The notes beneath the pieces are model-generated. The model saw only the letters and a program-made list of their open reading frames with translations. It was not told the origin of the DNA and ran no database searches. The translations under genes and the position numbers were made by a program. 5,088 bases of DNA from Aquisalimonas sp. (GTDB lineage Bacteria; Pseudomonadota; Gammaproteobacteria; Nitrococcales; Aquisalimonadaceae): the NCBI GenBank assembly GCA_007127625.1, contig SKYZ01000374.1, positions 1 through 5,088 on the forward strand, written 5' to 3'. The stretch's first letter is position 1. Every line of letters starts with the position of its first letter. Positions 1 to 5,088 of this stretch are shown piece after piece.

Positions 1-425
1 ATCAGGCGCTTGGGCAGATCGGCCTGGCGGAACAGCGCGGCGGCGATGGGATAGACGGCGAACGCCACCACGAAGAGCGAGACGCCACCGTAGGTCATCA
101 CCGCGCAGGCAAGCACCACCGCAAGAATGGCCCGTCCGTCCCCCAGGCGGGCCACCAGCGCCCGCGCCAGAGCCTCGGCGCTGCCGGAGTCCTCCATGAG
201 CTTGCCGAAGATCGCCCCCAGCAGGAACAGTGGAAAGAAGCGCACGATGAAATCGCCCGCCGCGCCCATGAACACCTGGGTGTAGCTGGCAAGCAGCGGC
301 GCCTCTACCGATACCAGTGCCACCAGGGCAGCCAGCGCCGGCGCCAGGATCAACAGGCTGAGCCCCCGGTAAGCGAGCACGATAAGCAGCACCAGGGCAA
401 CGACGATGGCCAGAACACCGATCAT
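1..425 (-). CDS. GntP-family permease, N-terminal part (gene runs off the left edge)
   Basis: This is the start of an inner-membrane transporter, read from ATG at 425-423 and open to the left edge; 141 residues are visible. Residues 1-40 form a hydrophobic opening segment (MIGVLAIVVALVLLIVLAY...). Next come an FPLFLLGAIFGKLMEDSGSA stretch and an AVMTYGGVSLFVVAFAVYPI stretch, which I recognise as typical of the GntP gluconate:H+ symporter family. Family members are usually about 430-460 residues, so roughly two thirds lie outside. Members move gluconate or other small organic acids with protons; the substrate here cannot be told from the fragment. The ATG shares one base with the stop of the phospholipase gene (TGATG), so it is probably translated by coupling and belongs to the same transcript. 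Family call fairly sure, substrate unknown. Confidence 0.85.
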   Translation of the reverse strand, partial: MIGVLAIVVALVLLIVLAYRGLSLLILAPALAALVALVSVEAPLLASYTQVFMGAAGDFIVRFFPLFLLGAIFGKLMEDSGSAEALARALVARLGDGRAILAVVLACAVMTYGGVSLFVVAFAVYPIAAALFRQADLPKRL

Positions 426-1501
426 CAGGCGGAACCTGCCGGGCCGCCGTCGGGGCTGTGCTTCACCGGCCGGAAGGAGTCCTTGAACACCTCGTCCAGA
501 TCGAACGTGGACCGCTTGCCGATGTCATCGAAATGCCGATCCAGCCAGTCATCAGCCCAGGCCCGCCCCTTGTCGAACAGGTGCTCGAGGAACGACCACT
601 CGGCGTTGACCTTGCTGGACGCACCCAGCGCTTCCACTTCCTTCTCGGCGTGGATCAGGTGCAGACGCATGGCCCGGTAGCTTTCCAAGTCCAGCCCTTC
701 GGCATCGATGAGCTGCTGCAGCAGGTGGATAGAGCGCAGTTCCTTCACCAGGCTCGAGTTGAAGGTGATTTCGTTGATGCGGTTGAGAATCTCGCGCCCG
801 CTCCTGGGCAGGGTCTCGCGGACCAGCGGATTGATCTGCACCACCACCAGGTCCCGGCAGCCCTGATCCTCCACCAACGGATACAGCGCCGGATTTCCGG
901 TATAGCCGCCGTCCCAGTAGGCCTCGCCGTCGATGGTCACCGCCTCGAACATGAACGGCAGACAGGCCGATGCCATCACGGTATCCACGGTCAGCCCCGG
1001 CTGCTGGAAGATGTGCGGCCTCCCGGTACGAACGTTGGTGGCGGTCACGTAGACCTTGGTCTTACTGCAGCGATTGACCCGATCGAAGTCCACCTGACGG
1101 CTGACGAGATCACGGAGCGGATTGATACCCAGCGGGTTCAGCACCGAAGGCGGCACCATCTGCGACATCTGCTCGAACAGCAGATAGCCGGGCGAGCGAT
1201 CCAGCCCATAGTTGCCCATGAACCAGTCCAGCGGCGTGCGCTTGAACGGCGACAACGCCGCGGCCTGGCTGACCGCGCGCCAGAACGTGCCCAGGGCTGC
1301 GCGGGCAGCGTCCCGGCCACCACGCTCAAGCCCGTCGGCAAGCACCACGGCGTTCATGGCCCCCGCGCTGGTACCACTGACGCCGTCGATCTCCAGGCGT
1401 TCCTCTTCCAGCAACCGGTCGAGCACACCCCAGGTCAGCGCCCCGTGGGAACCGCCGCCCTGCAATGCCAGATCGATGAGCTTGCGTTCGCGCTTTGCCA
1501 C
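425..1501 (-). CDS. Patatin-like phospholipase
   Basis: Predicted serine lipid acyl hydrolase of the patatin family, 358 residues from a GTG start at 1501. Visible catalytic parts are the oxyanion-hole glycine loop GGGSHG (15-20), the nucleophile elbow GTSAG with Ser45, and the DGG motif with Asp197 (YWDGGYTGNPAL), giving the Ser-Asp dyad. No signal peptide or membrane segment is evident, so it is probably cytoplasmic or membrane-associated. The open frame continues upstream to a GTG at 1534. I prefer 1501 because GGAGAG lies 6 bases before it and because family members usually begin a few residues before the INLALQGGG-like strand. The gene lies downstream of zigA on the same strand and its stop overlaps the permease start. 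Substrate unknown. The family fold is certain; a role in lipid turnover is inference. Confidence 0.93.
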   Translation of the reverse strand: MAKRERKLIDLALQGGGSHGALTWGVLDRLLEEERLEIDGVSGTSAGAMNAVVLADGLERGGRDAARAALGTFWRAVSQAAALSPFKRTPLDWFMGNYGLDRSPGYLLFEQMSQMVPPSVLNPLGINPLRDLVSRQVDFDRVNRCSKTKVYVTATNVRTGRPHIFQQPGLTVDTVMASACLPFMFEAVTIDGEAYWDGGYTGNPALYPLVEDQGCRDLVVVQINPLVRETLPRSGREILNRINEITFNSSLVKELRSIHLLQQLIDAEGLDLESYRAMRLHLIHAEKEVEALGASSKVNAEWSFLEHLFDKGRAWADDWLDRHFDDIGKRSTFDLDEVFKDSFRPVKHSPDGGPAGSA

Positions 1502-1507
1502 GGCAGC

Positions 1508-1513
1508 CTCTCC
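1508..1513 (-). promoter_or_regulatory. Ribosome binding site that fixes the phospholipase start
   Basis: GGAGAG on the minus strand, 6 bases before the GTG at 1501. The alternative GTG at 1534 has only a GAAGAG about 12 bases upstream. This site argues for the shorter protein. Confidence 0.65.
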
Positions 1514-1564
1514 CACATGGATGATGCGCTGCACTGTAACCCGCAGCTCTTCGGGGGCAAAGCG

Positions 1565-1663
1565 CTAAGGCGAGAGGCCTCTGAGGCTGGTGAACTCCCG
1601 ATCCCCCATGCTCAGGAGTTCCGCCCTGCTGATGACTGCCGAGTTGCCGGACGGCATGCTCAT
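1565..1663 (-). CDS. Possible 32-residue small protein between zigA and the phospholipase gene
   Basis: A short frame opens with ATG at 1663-1661, overlapping the zigA stop as ATGA. It ends at TAG (1567-1565). GGAGGA lies 9 bases before the ATG, but those bases also encode the Glu run at the ZigA C-terminus, so the site may be fortuitous. The peptide starts [20 protein letters not shown] and I do not recognise it. The segment [13 protein letters not shown] is faintly like the N-terminus of DksA-type proteins (…ELLAMPEDDYM…). Zinc-independent DksA paralogues are known neighbours of COG0523 GTPases, so a gene remnant is conceivable, but the resemblance is too short to claim. After the TAG the same frame stays open into the phospholipase. 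It may be non-coding spacer. Confidence 0.25.
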   Translation of the reverse strand: MSMPSGNSAVISRAELLSMGDREFTSLRGLSP

Positions 1664-2901
1664 GCCGGCGCTTCCTCCTCTTCGCCCGCGAACGCCCATC
1701 GCGGAAACGGATCCGGCAGGGAGCGCCACCCCTTGGGACCGAGCGCCAGTTCCTCATCCGTGAGCAGGCATTCATCCAGCCGGCGACGCAGGGCGTCTTC
1801 GTCCATGTTCATGCCGATCAGTACCAGCTCCTGCTGCCGGTCGCCGTACGGCTCCTGCCAACGGCCGTTGATGGTCGCGAGCAGTTCAGGGTCCGACGGC
1901 CAGTCGGCGGCGTCGATGTCGGCCCACCAGATACCCGCGAGGCCGTGGCGAGCCACGGCGCCCGCCTGGGACCAGTTGCCCACCATGTCCGGGCGGGAGG
2001 CTAGCCAGAACAATCCCTTGGAGCGGATCACGCCCGGCCATTCGCACTGCACCCAGTCCCAGAAGCGCTGCGGATGAAACGGCCGCCGCGCACGGTAGAC
2101 GAATTGTCCGATCCCGTACTCCTCGGTCTCGGGCACCACATCCTCATGCAGGCTGGCGAGCCAGCCGGGGGCATTGGCAGCGGTATCGAAATCGAACAGG
2201 CCGGTATCGAGGATCTGCTCCAGCGGCACCTGCCCGAACTCGCTGCGCACGATCCGGGCGCGGGTATTCAGGCTGCGAAGGATGGCCTCCAGGCGTTCCA
2301 GCTCATCCCGGTCAACCAGGTCTGTCTTGTTCAGCAGCAGCGCATCGGCGAACTCCACCTGATCCACCAGCAGATCCACCACGGTGCGCTCGTCGCCCTC
2401 GCCCGCGGACTCGCCGCGGCTGGAGAGCTCGTCCTGGGAGCTGTAATCGGCGAGGAAATTCCGGGCATCCACCACGGTAACCAGGGTGTCCAGCCGGGCC
2501 ACATCACCGAGGCTGACCCCGCCTTCATCGCGGAAGGTGAACGTCTCCGCCACGGGCATGGGCTCCGAGATCCCGGTGGACTCGATGAGCAGATAGTCGA
2601 ACCGCCCTTCGCCGGCCAGACGACTGACCTCCTGGAGCAGATCGTCGCGCAGCGTGCAGCAGATACAGCCGTTGCTCATTTCCACCAGTTTCTCGTCCGC
2701 CCGGGAAAGGGACGCGGTACTGTTGCGCACTTCGTTGGCGTCGATGTTGACTTCCGACATGTCGTTCACGATGACGGCAACCCGCCGACCGCCACGGTTG
2801 TGCAACACGTGATTCAGCAGCGTGGTCTTGCCGGCACCGAGAAAACCGGACAGCACGGTAACGGGCAGGCGCCCCGTCGCCGGAGATCCATACACGGACA
2901 T
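1660..2901 (-). CDS. zigA: Zinc metallochaperone GTPase ZigA (COG0523/CobW family)
   Basis: G3E-class P-loop GTPase of the CobW/COG0523 family, 413 residues. The ZigA branch is induced in zinc starvation and is thought to deliver zinc to client enzymes in the cytoplasm. Visible motifs are Walker [10 protein letters not shown] (19-27), the metal-binding CICC (Cys79, Cys81, Cys82) just after EMSNG, the switch-like ESTGISEP (107-114), and the guanine-specificity motif NKTD (191-194). The C-terminal CobW domain contains [20 protein letters not shown] and the ZigA-typical [13 protein letters not shown] and LIGMNMD stretches. Unlike some relatives it has no His-rich loop and ends in an acidic EEEE run. 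I chose ATG 2901 because AGGAG lies 10 bases upstream; the frame could start at TTG 2946 or ATG 2940, but neither has a ribosome site. It is first in the minus-strand run, downstream of a Zur-like palindrome. Assignment is confident from close family resemblance. Confidence 0.95.
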   Translation of the reverse strand: MSVYGSPATGRLPVTVLSGFLGAGKTTLLNHVLHNRGGRRVAVIVNDMSEVNIDANEVRNSTASLSRADEKLVEMSNGCICCTLRDDLLQEVSRLAGEGRFDYLLIESTGISEPMPVAETFTFRDEGGVSLGDVARLDTLVTVVDARNFLADYSSQDELSSRGESAGEGDERTVVDLLVDQVEFADALLLNKTDLVDRDELERLEAILRSLNTRARIVRSEFGQVPLEQILDTGLFDFDTAANAPGWLASLHEDVVPETEEYGIGQFVYRARRPFHPQRFWDWVQCEWPGVIRSKGLFWLASRPDMVGNWSQAGAVARHGLAGIWWADIDAADWPSDPELLATINGRWQEPYGDRQQELVLIGMNMDEDALRRRLDECLLTDEELALGPKGWRSLPDPFPRWAFAGEEEEAPA

Positions 2902-2911
2902 GGATACGGTA

Positions 2912-2916
2912 CTCCT
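2912..2916 (-). promoter_or_regulatory. Ribosome binding site of zigA
   Basis: AGGAG on the minus strand, 10 bases before the ATG at 2901. The spacing is slightly long but the site decides between this start and the unsupported starts at 2940 and 2946. Confidence 0.6.
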
Positions 2917-3048
2917 GTGATGAATGATCGGGTGTTGCATCGACAAGAATCAGGCGTCGAGACAGAACGGAATGCGGGTCTGCGTGGGGCCGGCACGGAT
3001 CAACTCCTCATTCGGACGGCCACTGGCGAGTAGCAGGCTGCTGAATGA

Positions 3049-3078
3049 ATATTACGTTATAACGTTTGGATCACGCAA
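3049..3078 (-). promoter_or_regulatory. Candidate sigma-70 promoter of zigA
   Basis: On the minus strand, TTGCGT (3078-3073) could be the -35 box and TAATAT (3054-3049) the -10 box, with an 18-base spacer. The Zur-like palindrome fills most of the spacer, an arrangement expected to block RNA polymerase when the repressor is bound. Box matches are only moderate, so this is an inference from position and sequence. Confidence 0.4.
3054..3065. promoter_or_regulatory. Probable Zur (zinc uptake regulator) operator
   Basis: ACGTTATAACGT is a perfect 12-bp palindrome in an AT-rich island within otherwise GC-rich DNA. It differs by one symmetrical change from the even-centred ATGTTATAACAT core that I recall for some proteobacterial Zur sites. 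Zur is a Fur-family repressor that binds DNA when zinc is plentiful. The next gene on the minus strand, zigA, belongs to a family commonly under Zur control, which supports the call. The site also lies about 115 bases upstream of the dehalogenase start, so it could affect both directions. Confidence 0.6.
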
Positions 3079-3167
3079 GATGTGGAAGCCGCCATCAGCG
3101 TGTTTCCTTTGCGGCACTATCCGCGCTACCGTCGGAATCCGAGAGACCCCCTGATGTCCACAGACAG

Positions 3168-3172
3168 AGAGG
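3168..3172 (+). promoter_or_regulatory. Ribosome binding site of the dehalogenase gene
   Basis: AGAGG lies 7 bases before the ATG at 3180. It supports that start over the upstream TTG at 3066 in the same frame, which would add 38 residues without homology to the family. Confidence 0.65.
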
Positions 3173-3179
3173 CAAGCAC

Positions 3180-4058
3180 ATGCCGTCCACCGACGTGCCC
3201 GTTAAGAGCAGTACCCGCGTCAACGGCCACAACATGGCCTACGTCGACCGGGGGGACGGCGAGGCCATCGTGTTTCTTCACGGCAACCCGACGTCCTCCT
3301 ATCTATGGCGCAATATCATCCCTTACCTGGAGCCTCACGCTCGCTGTATTGCGCCGGATCTCATCGGCATGGGGGATTCCGACAAGCTGGCCGATTCGGG
3401 GCCCGGCCGATACCGTTTCGTCGAGCACCGGGAATACCTGGATGCGCTGCTGGACCAGCTCGACCTCGGCGACCAGGTGACCCTGGTACTCCACGACTGG
3501 GGATCGGCGCTGGGGTTCGACTGGGCCTGCCGGCACGAGAGCCGCATCCGGGGCATCGCTTACATGGAAGCCATCGTGCGGCCTCTCGGCTGGGCTGAAT
3601 GGCCCGACGCCATCAAGCCCGTGTTCCAGGGACTGCGGTCTGATGCCGGCGAACAGATGATCCTGGAGAAGAACGTATTCGTGGAGCGGATCCTGCCGGG
3701 TTCAATTCTACGGGAGCTGGAACCGGAGGAAATGGCCGAGTACCGCCGCCCGTTCGCGGAAGGCGGGGAGGCGCGGCGGCCCACCCTTACCTGGCCCCGG
3801 GAAATACCGCTGGACGGTGAACCGGAGGATGTCAGCGGAATCGTTGCGGACTATGCGGCCTGGATGGGCAAGAACGACATCCCCAAGCTGTTCATCAATG
3901 CAGACCCCGGGGCGATCCTGATTGGACCTCCGCGCGACACCTGCCGGACGTGGCGCAACCAGACAGAGGTGACGGTTCCCGGAAGCCACTTCATCCAGGA
4001 AGATGCGCCGCAGGCCATCGGCGAGGCCATCGCTGCATGGTATCGAGAACTCCCCTGA
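3180..4058 (+). CDS. dhaA: Haloalkane dehalogenase, LinB/DhaA-like (subfamily HLD-II)
   Basis: Alpha/beta-hydrolase of 292 residues, the usual family length of about 290-300. The family cleaves carbon-halogen bonds of haloalkanes with water, releasing alcohol and halide. All five active-site residues are visible: nucleophile Asp106 and halide-binding Trp107 in HDWGSALGF, halide-binding Asn36 in [12 protein letters not shown], catalytic Glu130 in AYMEAI, and base His270 in GSHFIQED. The acid after strand 6 being Glu is typical of HLD-II. The stretches [22 protein letters not shown] and [12 protein letters not shown] resemble LinB more than DhaA. No signal peptide is seen, so it is probably cytoplasmic. 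It is the only plus-strand gene, divergent from zigA and convergent with the DUF2231 gene 25 bases away. Substrate range and physiological role cannot be read from sequence; many marine and saline bacteria carry such enzymes with unknown natural substrates. Confidence 0.95.
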   Translation: MPSTDVPVKSSTRVNGHNMAYVDRGDGEAIVFLHGNPTSSYLWRNIIPYLEPHARCIAPDLIGMGDSDKLADSGPGRYRFVEHREYLDALLDQLDLGDQVTLVLHDWGSALGFDWACRHESRIRGIAYMEAIVRPLGWAEWPDAIKPVFQGLRSDAGEQMILEKNVFVERILPGSILRELEPEEMAEYRRPFAEGGEARRPTLTWPREIPLDGEPEDVSGIVADYAAWMGKNDIPKLFINADPGAILIGPPRDTCRTWRNQTEVTVPGSHFIQEDAPQAIGEAIAAWYRELP

Positions 4059-4066
4059 CAGCGTAC

Positions 4067-4086
4067 TGAGCTCGCGCGCGGGCTCA
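4067..4086. terminator. Hairpin between two convergent genes, possible weak bidirectional terminator
   Basis: TGAGC and GCTCA at the ends pair perfectly, and the GC-only interior can extend the stem to about 8 pairs with one wobble. It sits in the 25-bp gap between the dehalogenase stop and the DUF2231 stop and includes the latter. No T-run follows in either direction, so intrinsic termination would be inefficient. Confidence 0.3.
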
Positions 4087-4626
4087 ATGGCCATGGTCAT
4101 CGTCGCCGTCATGGTCGTCGTCGTGATGGTTGTCGTCATGGCCATGATCATCGCCATTGTGGGCATGTCCGTCGGTATCGGGTAGCTGCTGCACACCCAC
4201 GCCATGGCCATAGACCAGTTCGCCGCCGTAGTGCCCGGCCATCACCAGTGGCACGGATGCCAGCACGACCACAAGCACGAAGGCGTTCCCTTCGCGGCGG
4301 TTGGCGAGCCAGATCCGCACGCACCAGACGGTAACCACCGCGAAGGCTGCGGCAGCGATCAGCGCCCAGTTGCGGTGCGTGGTCATCACCTCGTGGGATG
4401 CAGCGTCGTGGGGCACGGTGTTGTAGGCGTACCAACCCGTGAGCAGGGTGCCGACGGTGAACAACACCCCGAGGACAAGATTCACCCGCGCTGCCTGCCG
4501 GGCGGTGCGACCGAATGCCCCGGGCGGGCTGAACCGGGCCACCAGGAACAGCAGGACCGCGACGCTGAACAGCGCGACAGTAAAGTGGACGAAGATCGGG
4601 TGCCAGTTGGGCAGTGAGTGCAGCAT
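4084..4626 (-). CDS. DUF2231-family four-helix membrane protein with His/Asp-rich tail
   Basis: A 180-residue predicted inner-membrane protein. Four hydrophobic segments lie near residues 11-32, 48-71, 87-107 and 114-131. Conserved-looking histidines are in HPIFVHF (9, 14), TTHRNWA (84) and GHYGGELVYGHGVGV (132, 141), a pattern I recognise from the DUF2231 family, whose function is not established. The last 31 residues (150-180) are a hydrophilic tail with 9 His and 13 Asp and almost nothing but Gly and Asn besides. The family core normally ends near GHGVGV, so the tail is an accessory metal-binding-like extension. With four helices, both ends should lie on the same side of the membrane; which side is unclear. 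GGGAGG lies 5 bases before the ATG at 4626. The gene follows another His/Asp-rich gene by 50 bases on the same strand. Family call fairly firm; metal binding inferred from composition. Confidence 0.85.
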   Translation of the reverse strand: MLHSLPNWHPIFVHFTVALFSVAVLLFLVARFSPPGAFGRTARQAARVNLVLGVLFTVGTLLTGWYAYNTVPHDAASHEVMTTHRNWALIAAAAFAVVTVWCVRIWLANRREGNAFVLVVVLASVPLVMAGHYGGELVYGHGVGVQQLPDTDGHAHNGDDHGHDDNHHDDDHDGDDDHGH

Positions 4627-4631
4627 TAGCG

Positions 4632-4637
4632 CCTCCC
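4632..4637 (-). promoter_or_regulatory. Ribosome binding site of the DUF2231 gene
   Basis: GGGAGG on the minus strand, 5 bases before the ATG at 4626. It is a strong match and fixes the start so that the HPxxVHF motif lies in the first helix. Confidence 0.7.
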
Positions 4638-4641
4638 TAAA

Positions 4642-4666
4642 GCAGAGGCCCGAACAGGGCCTCCGC
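4642..4666 (-). terminator. Stem-loop between the His-rich gene and the DUF2231 gene
   Basis: On the minus strand GCGGAGGCCC pairs with GGGCCTCTGC across a 5-base loop TGTTC: ten pairs with one G-U wobble. It stands 10 bases after the upstream stop codon and just before the DUF2231 ribosome site. Only TTT follows, so it may be a partial terminator that lowers expression of the second gene, or a structure that protects the upstream message. Both are inferences. Confidence 0.4.
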
Positions 4667-4676
4667 CGGTCAAGGA

Positions 4677-5088
4677 TCAGTGGTGGCCGTGACCACCATC
4701 ATCATCGTCGTGGTCGTCGTGGTCCGTGGACACGGTCTCGCCACACGCCTCGCGGGTTTCCCGGTCCACCATCACGTGGGATGCCTCCAGCAGTGCGTCA
4801 CAGCGCGTGTCCGCACCGACACGTTCGGCGGTGACGTACATGTGCCCGAATCCGGGCACGGGCACCGTCTCGTAGCGCTCATCGGCCCGGTACGGCTCCG
4901 GGTTGTCGCGCTCAAGATAGGACCACGCCCCGTCGCCATTGTCGGCCTCGTGATCGTGATGGGCATGATCCCCGTGATCCCCGTGATCCCCGTGATCCCC
5001 GTGATCCCCGTGATCCCCGTGATCCCCGTGATCCCCGTGATCCCCGTGGTCCCCGTGGTCCCCGTGGTCCCCGTGGTGCCCACCATGA
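4677..5088 (-). CDS. Unrecognised His/Asp-rich protein, C-terminal part with Asp-His-Gly repeats (start outside window)
   Basis: The frame is open from the right edge to TGA at 4679-4677; 136 full codons are visible and no start lies inside. The visible part begins HGGHHG, then eleven uninterrupted Asp-His-Gly tripeptides, then [13 protein letters not shown] non-repetitive domain of about 75 residues follows (from [20 protein letters not shown] to ETVST) with two Cys and an FGHMYVTAE stretch. It ends with a second acidic-His tail, [16 protein letters not shown] do not recognise the domain. The His tracts suggest binding or buffering of zinc, nickel or cobalt. The two Cys could form a disulfide if the protein is exported, but the signal-peptide region is not visible. 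I chose this frame over the two others open across the repeat because only it continues as plausible sequence to a stop before the next ribosome site. It is upstream of the DUF2231 gene on the same strand and probably co-transcribed. Confidence 0.8.
   Translation of the reverse strand, partial: HGGHHGDHGDHGDHGDHGDHGDHGDHGDHGDHGDHGDHGDHAHHDHEADNGDGAWSYLERDNPEPYRADERYETVPVPGFGHMYVTAERVGADTRCDALLEASHVMVDRETREACGETVSTDHDDHDDDDGGHGHH
4971..5069. repeat. Tandem array of eleven 9-bp units coding Asp-His-Gly
   Basis: On the plus strand there are eight exact copies of CCCGTGATC (4971-5042) followed by three of CCCGTGGTC (5043-5069). A degenerate unit, CCCGTGGTG, follows at 5070-5078. On the minus strand these read GATCACGGG and GACCACGGG, so the only difference is a synonymous Asp codon. 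As the unit is three codons, changes in copy number keep the frame and only lengthen or shorten the protein tract. Confidence 0.97.

Larger units (their letters stand above)
2902..3179. other. Divergent intergenic region between zigA and the dehalogenase gene
   Basis: This 278-bp region separates two genes reading outward. It holds the Zur-like palindrome (3054-3065), a candidate zigA promoter around it, and the ribosome sites of both genes. If that promoter is used, zigA has a leader of about 140 bases, longer than needed. Within that leader lies GAGGAG on the minus strand (3004-3009), which is not at the zigA start. I could not pick a convincing plus-strand promoter for the dehalogenase. 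Confidence 0.7.

Noticed and set aside
1502..1534. Longer phospholipase start at GTG 1534
   Set aside because: The ribosome site is poorly spaced, and the extra 11 residues precede the usual family start; GTG 1501 has a good site.
1573..1582. AGAGGCCTCT perfect palindrome
   Set aside because: Ten bases of GC-rich palindrome without a loop, flanking symmetry or known regulator match; it could be chance.
458..2077. A 539-codon open frame on the plus strand opposite the phospholipase and zigA genes
   Set aside because: It is antisense to two well-recognised proteins. Its translation is rich in His, Gln, Arg and Pro with no motif, as expected for a GC-rich shadow frame.
2074..3033. A 319-codon plus-strand frame opposite zigA
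   Set aside because: It is antisense to the GTPase motifs and shows the same shadow composition; no ribosome site or recognisable domain.
3066..3179. Dehalogenase start at TTG 3066
   Set aside because: It begins at the edge of the Zur-like palindrome, has no ribosome site, and adds 38 Arg- and Ser-rich residues absent from the family.
4003..4185. Plus-strand 60-codon frame ending in a Val/Met/Ile-rich, membrane-like stretch
   Set aside because: The hydrophobic run is the antisense of the His/Asp tail of the DUF2231 protein, because Asp and His codons read as Val and Met on the other strand.
4971..5078. CRISPR-like or iteron array
   Set aside because: The 9-bp units are directly adjacent with no spacers and stay in frame inside a coding region, so it is a protein-coding tandem repeat.
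4772..5086. Minus-strand frame translating the 9-bp repeat as Gly-Thr-Thr and Gly-Ile-Thr
   Set aside because: It ends in the middle of the next domain and its non-repeat part is low-quality sequence. The Asp-His-Gly frame continues to a sensible stop.

Overview
The window is a high-GC stretch of dense bacterial genes. It most resembles a gammaproteobacterium or a related proteobacterium. The evidence is the full-length ZigA-type GTPase, a Zur-like operator and a GntP-family permease. I cannot name a species. No RNA gene, insertion sequence, CRISPR array or phage gene is visible.

Layout. The left 2.9 kb is a minus-strand run read from right to left: zigA (1660-2901), a doubtful 32-codon frame (1565-1663), a patatin-like phospholipase (425-1501), and the first 141 residues of a GntP-family transporter (1-425). 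The transporter start codon overlaps the phospholipase stop by one base, so those two are probably translationally coupled. A 278-bp divergent region (2902-3179) carries a perfect 12-bp palindrome that looks like a Zur operator inside a plausible zigA promoter. To its right, on the plus strand, is a LinB-like haloalkane dehalogenase (3180-4058) with all five expected catalytic and halide-binding residues. It converges, with a 25-bp gap, on a second minus-strand run. That run is a four-helix DUF2231 membrane protein with a His/Asp-rich tail (4084-4626), preceded by an unrecognised His/Asp-rich protein (4677 to the window edge). The visible N-terminal part of the latter is eleven exact Asp-His-Gly tripeptides encoded by a 9-bp tandem repeat.

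How it may fit together. Zinc is the common theme. ZigA is a known zinc-starvation metallochaperone family, the palindrome suggests Zur control, and the two right-hand proteins carry low-complexity His/Asp tracts of the kind that bind zinc, nickel or cobalt. The pairing of the repeat-bearing protein with a His-tailed DUF2231 protein is the most likely candidate for something undescribed. Its metal role is inferred from composition and neighbourhood only. The dehalogenase, phospholipase and permease have no obvious zinc function and may simply be neighbours.
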